Source of the DNA: Lujinxingia litoralis | GTDB lineage: Bacteria; Myxococcota_A; Bradymonadia; Bradymonadales; Bradymonadaceae | Direction: 5' to 3' | Length of the DNA stretch: 64,000 nucleotides | Assembly (NCBI RefSeq): GCF_003260125.1 | Contig: NZ_QHKO01000001.1 | Location: 700,914-764,913 of the forward strand | Shown here: in pieces, positions 50,304-59,083 of the stretch | Position numbering within the stretch: position 1 is the first letter of the stretch | Layout: the number at the start of each line of letters is the position of its first letter | Position numbers and translations under genes: made by a program | The notes under the pieces: model-generated | What the model saw: only the letters and a program-made list of their open reading frames with translations | The model's database searches: none | What the model was told of the DNA's origin: nothing

Positions 50304-50818
50304 TGCGTAACTCCTGAAACATGATCTGCGTCAGCTCTGCCCGTCGCCTGACCGAGCCAACCCGGGACCTCCCCGGTCCAAACTGACCCTCTACGCACCA
50401 TGCCGTAGAGGGAAATCCGAACGACGCCCCCGGCGGGGGTACTACGCGTCGACGACGTGGATTTTGAGCGGCCGGTGAACGCGTAACATGCCATCACCTG
50501 AAATTAAAAGCCGCTCTGGTGTTCATACCAACAGCCCCCTTAGAACCCTCCCCCTGCTGCCAGACCTCGACGTCACGCCGGGGCTCCGAAAGCTCGGTAA
50601 GAACTCGCGCAAGCAAATTGCCATGAACTGCGCGGAGTATGACACCTCTACACCGAAGTTTCAATGACTTCTGTTGACGCAACGCGTCGTGCGATCTCAC
50701 CGGTGGGTCAAGGCCGGGGGCCCTTGAACAACCGGCTTGTTGATAACGTCAGTTTTGCCTAGATGTCGAGGAGTTTTCCGGCGCCTGCGCGCCCTCCTCC
50801 CCGAAGGCAAGAGAAGCC
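50304..50818. other. Long intergenic region holding the cold-shock leader
   Basis: 515 nt without a supported gene. It holds the second cold-shock leader on the minus strand: a perfect 9-bp stem (50387-50395 with 50404-50412, 8-nt loop), a GC stem (50427-50431 with 50435-50439), and a candidate promoter at 50636-50664. Two minus-strand frames here (50300-50497, 50494-50700) lack SDs and family motifs and are not called. The right end carries the control region of the small gene at 50819. Confidence 0.55.
50636..50664 (-). promoter_or_regulatory. Candidate promoter of the second cold-shock gene
   Basis: Minus strand: TTGAAA (50664 to 50659), 17-nt spacer, CATACT (50641 to 50636). Matches are 5/6 and 4/6. 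The predicted start is near 50629, giving a leader of about 325 nt. Confidence 0.45.
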
Positions 50819-51139
50819 ATGCAAAGCTCCAAACTCATCGTACTCGCGCTCGGATTGATCATTCTCGGCGGTGTCATCGCCTGGTCTTACGTGAACTTTT
50901 TTGAAACACCGCCCTATGATCCGAAAGTCGCTCACGAATTCGCCCACTACTTCGAGCGACGCTGTGTCGGACAACATGACGAGACCATCTGCGCAGACGC
51001 CATTGGCACCTCTCACCGCGGCTGTTTTGAGCAGGCCATGGTCATGAACGACGCCGGCGATTTCGCCCTTGATCATGATCGCGACGTCTACATGAACTGC
51101 ATGCGCCAGGGCATCGCCCAACGCAGCACGGCCCCCTAA
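50819..51139 (+). CDS. Small membrane-anchored protein, hypothetical
   Basis: A 106-residue protein with an N-terminal hydrophobic helix (about residues 5-27). The remainder is likely periplasmic with four Cys (RRCVGQ, ETICADA, RGCFEQ, MNCMRQ), which could form two disulfides. The spacing of these Cys and the Met-rich C-terminal helix resemble small helical Cys-pair proteins, but I do not recognise the family. A GAGAAG lies 3 nt upstream of the ATG. It is alone upstream of two small hypothetical genes. Confidence 0.65.
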   Translation: MQSSKLIVLALGLIILGGVIAWSYVNFFETPPYDPKVAHEFAHYFERRCVGQHDETICADAIGTSHRGCFEQAMVMNDAGDFALDHDRDVYMNCMRQGIAQRSTAP

Positions 51140-51214
51140 GCTGGCCCTGCCCTCCCGGGTGGTTATGGATTCAGGCTCCTGCCTTTCACACTACTCTTGG
51201 CCCGGGAGTCTGCG

Positions 51215-51424
51215 ATGAAGCGCCGAATCACCCGAGAACAACTGATCCTCCTGCTCGAGGAACTCGACCGAGGAGAACTCAGCCCGGAAGACGTCCAACG
51301 CGTCGTCAACGCGCTGGAACTCACCATGAGCGATGCCGAAGCACTCAACCTCATGGAAGATGATGAGCTCAGTGCCTCCGAACTCGCTGATCAACTCCTG
51401 GGCTACGATCCCCGCGAGCGTTAA
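51215..51424 (+). CDS. Small acidic helical protein, hypothetical
   Basis: A 69-residue protein starting at ATG 51215, with GGGAG 6 nt upstream. It is rich in Leu and Glu with a heptad-like pattern (LILLLEELDRGELSPEDVQRV, then LMEDDELSASELADQLL). A cytoplasmic helical bundle or adaptor is likely. The family is unknown. It precedes the 223-residue hypothetical gene by 50 nt on the same strand. Confidence 0.6.
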   Translation: MKRRITREQLILLLEELDRGELSPEDVQRVVNALELTMSDAEALNLMEDDELSASELADQLLGYDPRER

Positions 51425-51474
51425 CCAGGCCGCCGATCCACGCCGCCCCACCACGTTCCCGACGTTTAAGTTCC

Positions 51475-52146
51475 ATGATCTTAAAGAACGAACACCTGCT
51501 GCGTGCGCTGGAGGCGCTCTCCCGAGCTTACAAACAGGTCGCCGGCAAGCGCACCGAGCTCGTTGACGATCGGCTGGCTCTGGAGATTCTCGACCGCGCG
51601 CTGGCCGACCAGCTCCATACCCGGCACGAGCTCGTGGGCACCCTGGAAAGCGACGATCTACTGGCGCTTGATGAGCTTCTGCAGGCGTCGCTGGGCCGGC
51701 TATTTGCCCTGCGCGCCACCCTCCTTTTCGCACGGGAGCAGCATCGCGCGGCACACCACAGCGCGCAGGTCGCCTTTGACGCCCTTCATCGCACGCTTCG
51801 GGCGCGCCTGACGGACGAAGATCGCTACGCTGCGCACTACCTCCATCGCCTGCTCATCCACCCGGTCGCCGCCTCCGCGCTCTCGGCCCATACCGTGGCC
51901 GATGCCTACCAGGACCTCTTCGACTTCTACGCCGAGCATCAGCACGACGACCGCGCCGAAGACATGCTCTTTCATGCCCTCGAGCTGATGGAACCCGACT
52001 CGCCAGCTCGCACACGGCTTGGCCAACGCGCGCTGAGCTACTATCAAGGTCTGCAGGAGCTCGACGAAAGACAGCTTCAGCGCCGGGGCCTCTCCCGCTT
52101 CGAAGTCCGTCAGGCCATGGCCGATCTCCGCGACCTCCTTCGCTGA
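51475..52146 (+). CDS. Helical hypothetical protein (DUF6483-like?)
   Basis: A 223-residue all-helical cytoplasmic protein. The N-terminus ILKNEHLLRALEALSRAYKQV and the following Leu-rich repeats recall DUF6483-type proteins, where a similar short helix opens a TPR-like region. That match is from memory and uncertain. Repeats such as AYQDLFDFYAEHQHDDRAEDMLFHAL fit TPR-like pairs. There is no strong SD at ATG 51475. It lies 66 nt before malic enzyme on the same strand. Function unknown. Confidence 0.6.
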   Translation: MILKNEHLLRALEALSRAYKQVAGKRTELVDDRLALEILDRALADQLHTRHELVGTLESDDLLALDELLQASLGRLFALRATLLFAREQHRAAHHSAQVAFDALHRTLRARLTDEDRYAAHYLHRLLIHPVAASALSAHTVADAYQDLFDFYAEHQHDDRAEDMLFHALELMEPDSPARTRLGQRALSYYQGLQELDERQLQRRGLSRFEVRQAMADLRDLLR

Positions 52147-52212
52147 GCGGAGCTGCGCTCGGCATACCGCCCCCCTCGCCACCTCTGAGCCCTCCACGCT
52201 GGAGTCCCTCGA

Positions 52213-54507
52213 ATGACCGTCAACTCCAAGCACAACGGCCCCATCCGCCGCAAAGACGCCCTCGACTATCACGAGTTTCCCAGACCCGGAAAAATCGAGG
52301 TTCTGCCGACTAAGCCCCTCTCCACCCAGCGCGACCTCGGACTGGCCTACAGCCCGGGCGTCGCCGAGCCCTGCCGTGAAATCGCCGCCGATCCGCAGGC
52401 GGCCTTCCGCTACACCAACCGCAAAAACCTGGTGGGCATCATCACCAACGGCACCGCCACCCTGGGGCTGGGAGATATCGGCGCGCTGGCCTCCAAACCT
52501 GTCATGGAGGGCAAAGCCGTACTCTTTAAAGTGCTCGCCAATATCGACGCCTTCGACATCGAACTCGACGAACGCGACCCGGAGGCCTTCGCCCGCTGCG
52601 TCAAAGCACTGGAGCCGACCTTCGGGGGCATCAACCTCGAAGATATCGCCGCCCCCCATTGCTTCGAGATCGAAGAAACCCTGCGCGAGGCGCTCGACAT
52701 CCCGGTCTTTCATGACGATCAGCACGGCACGGCGATCATCACCGGCGCCGCCCTGATCAACGCCCTGGCGCTCCAAAATAAAGACATCGACGACATCAAG
52801 GTGGTCTTCGTGGGCGCCGGTGCCGGCGCCGTGGCCTGCGCGCGCCTCTACGAGTCCCTGGGCGTCCGTCACGAAAACATCACCATGGTCGACATTCACG
52901 GCATCATCTACCAGGGCCGTGACATCGAGATGGACCGCTACAAGGGCTATTTCGCCCAGGACACCGACAAACGCACTCTCTCACAGGCCCTGGAAGGCGC
53001 CGACGTGTTCGTCGGTCTCTCCGCCGGCGGCATCGTCTCCGGGGAGATGGTCAAGTCGATGGCCCCGCGCCCCATCATCTTCGCGCTGGCCAACCCCGAT
53101 CCCGAAATCGCCTACCCCGATGTCATGGCGGTCCGCGACGACGTTGTCATGGCCACCGGACGCAGCGACTACCCCAACCAGGTCAACAACGTCCTGGGCT
53201 TTCCCTTCATCTTCCGCGGAGCCCTCGACGTGGGCGCCCGGCGCATCACCGAGTCCATGAAACTCGCGGCCGTCCACGCCCTGGCCGCGCTGGCCCGTGA
53301 AGAAGTTCCGGAAGTCGTCTCCGAAGCCTACGACCAGAGTCATATTCGCTTTGGCCCCGACTACATCATCCCCAAACCCTTTGACCCACGAGTCCTCCTG
53401 CGCGTGGCTCCGGCCATCGCCGAGGCCGCCATGGCCGAAGGCGTCGCCCGTGAAGAACTTCACCTGCCGACCTACGTCGAAGAGTTGGAGCGCCTCCAGG
53501 GCGTCTCCAAGGGCCTGATGCGTCGTCTGATCAACGTCGCCCGCCGTGATCCCAAACGCATCGTCTTTCCCGAAGGCTCCGAGGACAAAATCATTAAGGC
53601 GGCCCAGATCCTGGTCGATGAGGGCATCGCCTCTCCCATTCTCCTGGGAGACGTGGAGCAGATCGAGGCCCGCGCCCGCGCTCTTGATATCGATCTCACC
53701 GGCATTGAGCTCCTCGACAACGAGCGTGACCCACGCTTCGAAGACCTCGCCCAGGTCTACTATCGCATGCGCCAGCGCAAAGGCGTGACCATCGCCGACG
53801 CCCGCAACCACCTGCGTAGCCCGGAGCCCTACGCGATGATGCTGGTCCATGAGGGACTGGCAGACGGCGTCGTCTCCGGGGTGACGCGCCCCTATCGCGA
53901 GTCCCTCAAACCCGCGCTGCAGATCATCGGGGTCAACCACAAGCAGAGTCGTGTGGCCGGCATGCACGTGGTCGTCTCCCGGCGGGGCGTCAAACTCTTC
54001 GCCGACACCACCGTCAACATCGACCCCGACGCCGAGACCCTCGCCGGCATCGCCATAGCCACCGCGGATACCGCCCGTATGTTCGATCTGGAGCCGCGGG
54101 TGGCGATGCTCAGCTACACCAACTTCGGCGCCAGCCGCCACCCCCACGCCACACGCGTGGCCGAGGCTACGCGTCTGGTCAAAGAGCGCCGCCCCGATCT
54201 GAACATCGACGGTGAAATGCAGCTGGAGTTCGCCACCGATCCAGACCTGCGCGACGAAAAATTCGCCTTCTCCACACTGGAGGGTGACGCCAATGTCCTG
54301 ATCTTCCCCGATCTCAACGCCAGTAACATTGGCTACAAACTGCTCCACCAGCTGGGCGGTGCCGAGGTCATCGGTCCTATCCTGTTGGGGATGCGCAGAC
54401 CCGTAAACGTGCTGCAGCTTGCCTGCTCGGTCCCCTCCATCGTGCATCTGACCGTGATCACTTGCCTGCATGCCCAGCAGCTGGAGCGGGAGCAGGCCGC
54501 GACCTGA
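52213..54507 (+). CDS. maeB: NADP-dependent malic enzyme with phosphotransacetylase-like domain
   Basis: A 764-residue MaeB-type enzyme that decarboxylates malate to pyruvate with NADP+. The malic N-domain has LGLAYSPGVAEPC, ITNGTATLGLGDIGALA and GKAVLFKVLANIDAFD. DIPVFHDDQHGTAI carries the metal Asp pair, and VVFVGAGAGAVACARLY is the NADP Rossmann motif. From about residue 445 a phosphotransacetylase-like domain follows (RIVFPEGSEDKIIKAAQIL); in MaeB it usually senses acetyl-CoA. Length is normal for the fusion. ATG 52213 is used although the SD is weak. A GC-rich stem-loop ends the transcript. Confidence 0.95.
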   Translation: MTVNSKHNGPIRRKDALDYHEFPRPGKIEVLPTKPLSTQRDLGLAYSPGVAEPCREIAADPQAAFRYTNRKNLVGIITNGTATLGLGDIGALASKPVMEGKAVLFKVLANIDAFDIELDERDPEAFARCVKALEPTFGGINLEDIAAPHCFEIEETLREALDIPVFHDDQHGTAIITGAALINALALQNKDIDDIKVVFVGAGAGAVACARLYESLGVRHENITMVDIHGIIYQGRDIEMDRYKGYFAQDTDKRTLSQALEGADVFVGLSAGGIVSGEMVKSMAPRPIIFALANPDPEIAYPDVMAVRDDVVMATGRSDYPNQVNNVLGFPFIFRGALDVGARRITESMKLAAVHALAALAREEVPEVVSEAYDQSHIRFGPDYIIPKPFDPRVLLRVAPAIAEAAMAEGVAREELHLPTYVEELERLQGVSKGLMRRLINVARRDPKRIVFPEGSEDKIIKAAQILVDEGIASPILLGDVEQIEARARALDIDLTGIELLDNERDPRFEDLAQVYYRMRQRKGVTIADARNHLRSPEPYAMMLVHEGLADGVVSGVTRPYRESLKPALQIIGVNHKQSRVAGMHVVVSRRGVKLFADTTVNIDPDAETLAGIAIATADTARMFDLEPRVAMLSYTNFGASRHPHATRVAEATRLVKERRPDLNIDGEMQLEFATDPDLRDEKFAFSTLEGDANVLIFPDLNASNIGYKLLHQLGGAEVIGPILLGMRRPVNVLQLACSVPSIVHLTVITCLHAQQLEREQAAT

Positions 54508-54531
54508 CTCACGTGCGACTCGTCATCCTCC

Positions 54532-54575
54532 AACGCCCCGGCTCCTCCTCTCTCCCAGGTGTGCCGGGGCGTTTG
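54532..54575 (+). terminator. Probable terminator after maeB
   Basis: A perfect 11-bp stem (54532-54542 with 54563-54573) with a 20-nt loop, starting 24 nt after the maeB stop. Only a short T stretch (TTTGT) follows, so termination may be weak or need help. Confidence 0.6.
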
Positions 54576-54668
54576 TGGATCCCGCTCAGTGCAGCACAAT
54601 GTTCTGGATGCTCCCCCCCCTCTACGATTGTTCCCGCTGATCTGTGCTCCCCTACCTGGGATTGAACC

Positions 54669-56165
54669 ATGCCCCCCTTGATGAAATCCCCGCTCACCCT
54701 CTGCGCCGCTCTCACTGTCTCGGCCGCGCTCGCCATGCCGGCCACCGCTCAGGAGCCCCCCGCTCTCCCTAGCGAGCCGCCGGTCGAGCGCACGACGTCC
54801 GCAGACCCGGCATCAGAGCACACCGACGCCTTCGCCACACTCAACGCCCGCGCCTCCGAGTTGGGCTGCGACCTGATCTTCCGCGCGCTCGCCGGCGAGC
54901 AACAGGTGGGCGCCTGTGCCGACCAGCGCGTGTTGGTGAGTTGGGGGGAGGACGTCCAGGTCCGCCGAGCCCCGGGTCCTGTGGAAGCGCTCGTGGGAAG
55001 TGATGGTGAGCTCTGGGTGATCACCCGTCACCAGAGCGCGACGCCCCTTAAGGCCCTGCCCTCCGATGCCCCGCGCCTGCCAGCCGGCGCCACATCACCG
55101 CCCCCCTCCCCCGAGACGCCGCCAAGCGCCGCCACCGAGATCCGCGGCCAGGTCCTCGAAGCCTCCCGCGGTGTCATCATCATCGATCTTGGTAGCGACC
55201 AGGGGCTGACAAGCAGACAACTCATCGAACTCTACACCGTCGAAGAGGTCCCACTCGGCACCGGCGGAGAGACCTCCTCCCGCACTCGTACCCTGGCAGT
55301 CGCTCCGGTGCGCGCACTCAGCGCCGACCGCGCCGAGCTCGCCCTGGGACTCGCCGAACGCGTGCCCCCGGGCGCCAGGGCCCGCACGACCGAACGCGAA
55401 GCCACCGCCAGCCGCTTTGCCCCGGAGCGCCTGGGAGGCCTGAGCCGCCTGAGCTTTACCCTGCGCCCCTTCCTGGCCCTGGGCACCGTCGGCGCCGGCA
55501 CGCTGAGCCAGGCCTCGGCCTCCTACCAACTCCCGGGCCCCTGGACCGCCGAACTCCTGATCGACCCGCTGGCCATCGGATTCTCCCGGGCCGGCAACCT
55601 GCTGGCAGCCATCGGCACCGCGATCGTCTCCTACGACACCACCCCCTTTCAAGTGGGCCTGGGCGTCGGCACGACCACCATCAACTCCTCCACCTACCAG
55701 AGTGGAGACTCCGACACCGGCGCCTTTGGTGCCGAGCTGGGCTTTGCCATCTCGCAAAAAGTGCGCCTGGGCGCCCTCGACGGTTTGCACCTGGAGGTCG
55801 TCAACAACTTCTTTCTCACCTCCAGCGCCTTTCGCTACGGCGGCACCGCCGGCAGTGCTCAGGTGCCGGCGGGCTCCATCGGTAAGTCTTCCTGGATCGT
55901 CGCCCGGGGAGGCGCGGGATTCGCCGGGCACGCTTTTGGAGAAGTCGGCTTGAAAGTACTGGCCTACGGAAACGGTGACCGCGGCTCACTCTTCTTCACC
56001 CCCACCGTGGGGCTCGCGCAGCTCCGCGGCACCCGCGTGGTCGACTGCCCCTCCGGCCCCGATGTCCCCTCCGGTCTGGAGACTCGCCCCGACGACCTCG
56101 TTTGCTACGCCGAACTCAGCCAGGGAGGTCCGATGATTGGCTTTCAGGTGGAGTGGCGCCCCTGA
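54669..56165 (+). CDS. Exported protein with C-terminal barrel-like region, hypothetical
   Basis: A 498-residue exported protein. The signal peptide ends near residue 27 (AMPATAQ). A Pro-rich stretch and a small domain (EIRGQVLEASRGVIIIDLGSDQGL, a flagellar-assembly-like or OB-like beta motif) occupy about 130-230. The second half (about 250-498) has alternating amphipathic strands, many Gly and aromatic ends, typical of an outer-membrane barrel. ATG 54669 has GGGA upstream; ATG 54681 is possible. It is alone between the maeB terminator and a convergent hydrolase. Family not recognised. Confidence 0.7.
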   Translation: MPPLMKSPLTLCAALTVSAALAMPATAQEPPALPSEPPVERTTSADPASEHTDAFATLNARASELGCDLIFRALAGEQQVGACADQRVLVSWGEDVQVRRAPGPVEALVGSDGELWVITRHQSATPLKALPSDAPRLPAGATSPPPSPETPPSAATEIRGQVLEASRGVIIIDLGSDQGLTSRQLIELYTVEEVPLGTGGETSSRTRTLAVAPVRALSADRAELALGLAERVPPGARARTTEREATASRFAPERLGGLSRLSFTLRPFLALGTVGAGTLSQASASYQLPGPWTAELLIDPLAIGFSRAGNLLAAIGTAIVSYDTTPFQVGLGVGTTTINSSTYQSGDSDTGAFGAELGFAISQKVRLGALDGLHLEVVNNFFLTSSAFRYGGTAGSAQVPAGSIGKSSWIVARGGAGFAGHAFGEVGLKVLAYGNGDRGSLFFTPTVGLAQLRGTRVVDCPSGPDVPSGLETRPDDLVCYAELSQGGPMIGFQVEWRP

Positions 56166-56169
56166 GTAT

Positions 56170-56188
56170 CGCTCTGATTCTCAGAGCG
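56170..56188. other. Stem-loop at convergent gene ends
   Basis: A perfect 8-bp stem (56170-56177 with 56181-56188), loop TTC. The right arm begins at the stop codon of the minus-strand hydrolase. No T run on either side; like the palindrome at 10191 it spans a stop codon. Confidence 0.5.
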
Positions 56189-57008
56189 GCGACGCGCCCG
56201 AGCGCTTCGCCGCACTAAGACCGCTCAGAAACGCGTGCAGCGCCTGGCCGTACCTCTCGAACTCCGGGAGGTCGTTATGACCTCCTCCCTCCACGATCAC
56301 CAGGTTAGCGCGCTCCTCCAACACCCCGGCCAGCGCCCGGCTGTGATGCGGGCCGATAAGCTCGTCCCGACTACCGTGGAGCAGGAGCACCGGCAGCTCC
56401 ACCCCGGCCAACTTCTCGGCGTTATTAAAGTGAAAGCGCAGCGTCAGCTGTGGCAGCGCCCAGGGCATCTGCTCGCGCGCCACATCGAGCAGCCGCGTAA
56501 AGGGCGACTCCAGCACCAGCGCCCGGGCCGAGACTTCGGTGGCCAGCTGCGTGGCCACACCGCTGCCGATGCTCCGCCCGTAGAGGATCACGTCCTCCCC
56601 GGCGTAACCCAACGCCAGCAACGCCCCGTAGGCGGCCCGGCCGTCCTCGTAGAGCCCTGCCTCGGTGATGCGTCCGCTGCTTTTTCCAAACCCGCGGTAA
56701 TCCACGATGAACACGTCGTAGCCCAGGGGCACGATATCCGCGGCGACCGCTTTCCACGACCGCAGGCTGCCGGCATTGCCGTGAAAGTAGAGCACGACCC
56801 CACTCGGCGCCGGAGCGCGGTAATGCAACGCGCTTATCCGCTGACCGTCGGCCGTCTCAATGATCCTCTCCTCAGCCCCGGGCTGCAGCTCGAAATCAAA
56901 GTCCGCAGGCAGCCTCTCCGGGTAAAAGATCAAACGACTCTGAAGTCCCAGAAGCATCCCCAGCACCGTCACCCCCATCGCCATCATCAACCACAGCGTC
57001 CTCTTCAC
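56181..57008 (-). CDS. Membrane-anchored alpha/beta hydrolase (ABHD13/Bem46-like)
   Basis: A 275-residue protein with one N-terminal membrane helix (about residues 3-25) and an alpha/beta hydrolase domain. VVLYFHGNAGSLRSWK is the oxyanion loop, VILYGRSIGSGVATQLA the Ser elbow, LLLHGSRDELIGPHHS carries the acid residue and GGGHNDLPEF the His. This order matches the Bem46/ABHD13/YfhR group. GTG 57008 is chosen because AGGAAGG lies 2-3 nt away; a GTG at 57050 adds 14 residues without SD. Physiological substrate unknown. It sits downstream of a DUF4105 gene pair on the same strand. Confidence 0.85.
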   Translation of the reverse strand: MKRTLWLMMAMGVTVLGMLLGLQSRLIFYPERLPADFDFELQPGAEERIIETADGQRISALHYRAPAPSGVVLYFHGNAGSLRSWKAVAADIVPLGYDVFIVDYRGFGKSSGRITEAGLYEDGRAAYGALLALGYAGEDVILYGRSIGSGVATQLATEVSARALVLESPFTRLLDVAREQMPWALPQLTLRFHFNNAEKLAGVELPVLLLHGSRDELIGPHHSRALAGVLEERANLVIVEGGGHNDLPEFERYGQALHAFLSGLSAAKRSGASPL

Positions 57009-57096
57009 ACCTTCCTCGCGACGCCCGAAAACAGACCTTTTAAATGCCACATACCATCGCCGGACTGGCCCCTGCCGAGACGAGCCTGTGCGATGT

Positions 57097-58101
57097 TCAG
57101 GGACTCGAAGCCCGACCGCGAATCACCCACGAGAAACTCTCATTGAGGGGAGCCGACTCCGCCACCGCGTTGATCTGAAAACGCTCTCGCGCCTGCTCCG
57201 GTGTCATTCCTTCGGGAAGCAGATCGAGCTCCGCAATGAGCTCTTCGCTGAACCCGGGCAAGAGCACCCGGTAGTCCGGCGGCAGGCTCACCTGGTTGAT
57301 GCGCTCATAATGCGTGGCCAGGTTCGATGAACACGAGTTCAACACCGTATGATACCACTGCGGCTCCCCGGCCAGGTGCTCCAGGCGCTCGACCATGTTG
57401 ACAAAAAACTCCGCGGTCTTCTCGGGGCCCGCGTTCATGGGAATGACCCAGGTCGGGTCCTTATGCGTCTGGGTCCGCAACCCCAGCGCGTCACGCTCAT
57501 CGGCGACCACATAAAAGAGCTCATACTGCCGAAACATCCCTCCCAGCGGGTCGTAGCGCTCCTCTTCCTCTCGCCGCGCCTCGGCCGAGAGCACCACGAA
57601 GCGCTCGTCGGCGAACTCAAAGCTAACCATCACATGCGCCACCCCGGGCACACCGCCAAAGGTGGTAAGCACAAAGTAGGCTCGCTCGATCTCATCAAGG
57701 TTGTAGGTCGCATCGTACCAGCGGGCCTGGAGCACCTCCCCCTCGGCGTCGTAGCGAAAGTCGCGCACGTTATGCAGCGTGACATCGCGTCCCTCCACCG
57801 TAGCGCGGGGCAGTCTGGAGACATTTTGCTGCCAGTCCCGCTCATGAGAGGGCCGCTGTGCCCCCAGAAAAAGCCCGGCGAGCGTCAGCACCAGCAGACT
57901 CAAAAGCCCGCCTCGGCGCACGCCCAGCAGGACAGGCCAGGCAACCAGCGCGCAGCCCACCGCAAGCCCCATGCCCAGGCGCATGGGGCTAAGCTCCCCG
58001 CCCTGCCCGCCGCCGTAGGTCAACACGCCCAGCACCACAACGGCCGCCGGAACCATCAAGAGCGCGACCGCTACGCGCATCCACTTCTCGCGACTTTTCA
58101 A
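57097..58101 (-). CDS. DUF4105 (Lnb N-terminal periplasmic domain) membrane protein
   Basis: A protein of about 334 residues with two or three hydrophobic segments at the N-terminus (VAVALLMVPAAVVVLGVL, then two more), followed by a periplasmic domain. RATVEGRDVTLHNVRDFRYDAEGE and YHTVLNSCSSNLATHYERIN match DUF4105, a domain named from Lnb-type proteins. The start is unsettled: TTG 58101 has AGGGA 7 nt upstream, GTG 58140 overlaps the upstream gene by 10 nt, and ATG 58080 is also possible. It is co-directional with the YwqG-like gene upstream. Function unknown. Confidence 0.75.
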   Translation of the reverse strand: MKSREKWMRVAVALLMVPAAVVVLGVLTYGGGQGGELSPMRLGMGLAVGCALVAWPVLLGVRRGGLLSLLVLTLAGLFLGAQRPSHERDWQQNVSRLPRATVEGRDVTLHNVRDFRYDAEGEVLQARWYDATYNLDEIERAYFVLTTFGGVPGVAHVMVSFEFADERFVVLSAEARREEEERYDPLGGMFRQYELFYVVADERDALGLRTQTHKDPTWVIPMNAGPEKTAEFFVNMVERLEHLAGEPQWYHTVLNSCSSNLATHYERINQVSLPPDYRVLLPGFSEELIAELDLLPEGMTPEQARERFQINAVAESAPLNESFSWVIRGRASSP

Positions 58102-58130
58102 CGCAGCATCCCTGGCTTCAGACGCAGAAC

Positions 58131-58859
58131 TCAGTAACACGCCCAGGCAAAGGCCAGCACGTCGGGGTGGTTGGGACAGCGCGTCAGATGCCCCACTCCC
58201 ATATCGCCAAACATATAGGGAAGCGAATCTTCGGAGTCGATCTGCATCACCATCGCCATCCGCGTCTGGCAACGCGGACAATCCGGATACTCCATCCCCT
58301 GCACCCAAAAGGGCCATCCACCGAGCTTATCTCGCGAATAGGGAGCCCCGAGCTCATCAAGCTCTTCATACGCGTCATCGCTCAACTCAAACCCCAGCTC
58401 GTCGGACTCCTCCCAGTTCGGCAGATCTTGTGGGAGAGCGTCCCAGCCGGCAATGCGCCTGGCCGCAAAGGGCTCCTTGGGACCGGCGGCTGTGGTGTTT
58501 GCCTCCTCCGTGGGCGCTTCGATGAACCTTGCCACCACGCTCTTTGCAAAGGGGCCATACGCCTCGCACTCCACCTCGCAGAGCGGCTCGGAGCTCGTGC
58601 AGTAGAAAAGCTGCAGCAGGCCCGTATCGCCCAGGCGCTCCCGCTCCGGGGTCGGAAGCTCGGGAAGATAGAGCTGCACAAACAGCTGCATCGGCCGCTG
58701 ACAATTGGGGCAGCAGGGCCAGCGTTCATTCACGGCCAACCAGGGCCGTCCCGAAAATTTACTGGAGAGCAAGGGCCCGTCGCCCTCCTCAATCACCGGG
58801 CGAAACGCGGTGCGGCCCGCCTTAAAAAACTCGGGAGGAATGGTAGAGGTCGAACTCAT
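58131..58859 (-). CDS. DUF1963 (YwqG-like) protein
   Basis: A 242-residue soluble protein of the DUF1963/YwqG group. FSGRPWLAVNERWPCCPNCQRPM and QLFVQLYLPELP are the conserved N-terminal strands, with a CxxC. DKLGGWPFWVQGMEYPDCPRCQTRM carries the second CxxC and the family GGWPxWxQ motif. The four Cys could bind zinc. ATG 58859 is used; a GTG precedes it at 58862. It lies just upstream of the DUF4105 gene with close spacing or overlap. Function unknown. Confidence 0.8.
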   Translation of the reverse strand: MSSTSTIPPEFFKAGRTAFRPVIEEGDGPLLSSKFSGRPWLAVNERWPCCPNCQRPMQLFVQLYLPELPTPERERLGDTGLLQLFYCTSSEPLCEVECEAYGPFAKSVVARFIEAPTEEANTTAAGPKEPFAARRIAGWDALPQDLPNWEESDELGFELSDDAYEELDELGAPYSRDKLGGWPFWVQGMEYPDCPRCQTRMAMVMQIDSEDSLPYMFGDMGVGHLTRCPNHPDVLAFAWACY

Positions 58860-59083
58860 CACAGACTCGGAGTAAGGGGAAGCGAATCATTCACGACTAA
58901 CGCCGGTTTAGACCATCAGCGGGCGCATCCTACAGGGCAACGAGCCATGACGACAAACGTGGCCACGCCTTTACACTCTCCGGCACCGAACCTACTGTTA
59001 GCGCCACTGAAGACCGGTCCAAAGACCTCCAAGAGCTGCCCGAGCGACCCGACCGCCACCCCGATTTCAGGAGCCCGATCGCC

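Noticed and set aside
50494..50700. Small minus-strand frame in the cold-shock leader region
   Set aside because: It overlaps the predicted promoter, has no SD and no recognised motif.
52981..54471. Minus-strand frame of nearly 500 codons opposite maeB
   Set aside because: Gly/Val/His-rich antisense of a complete malic enzyme.
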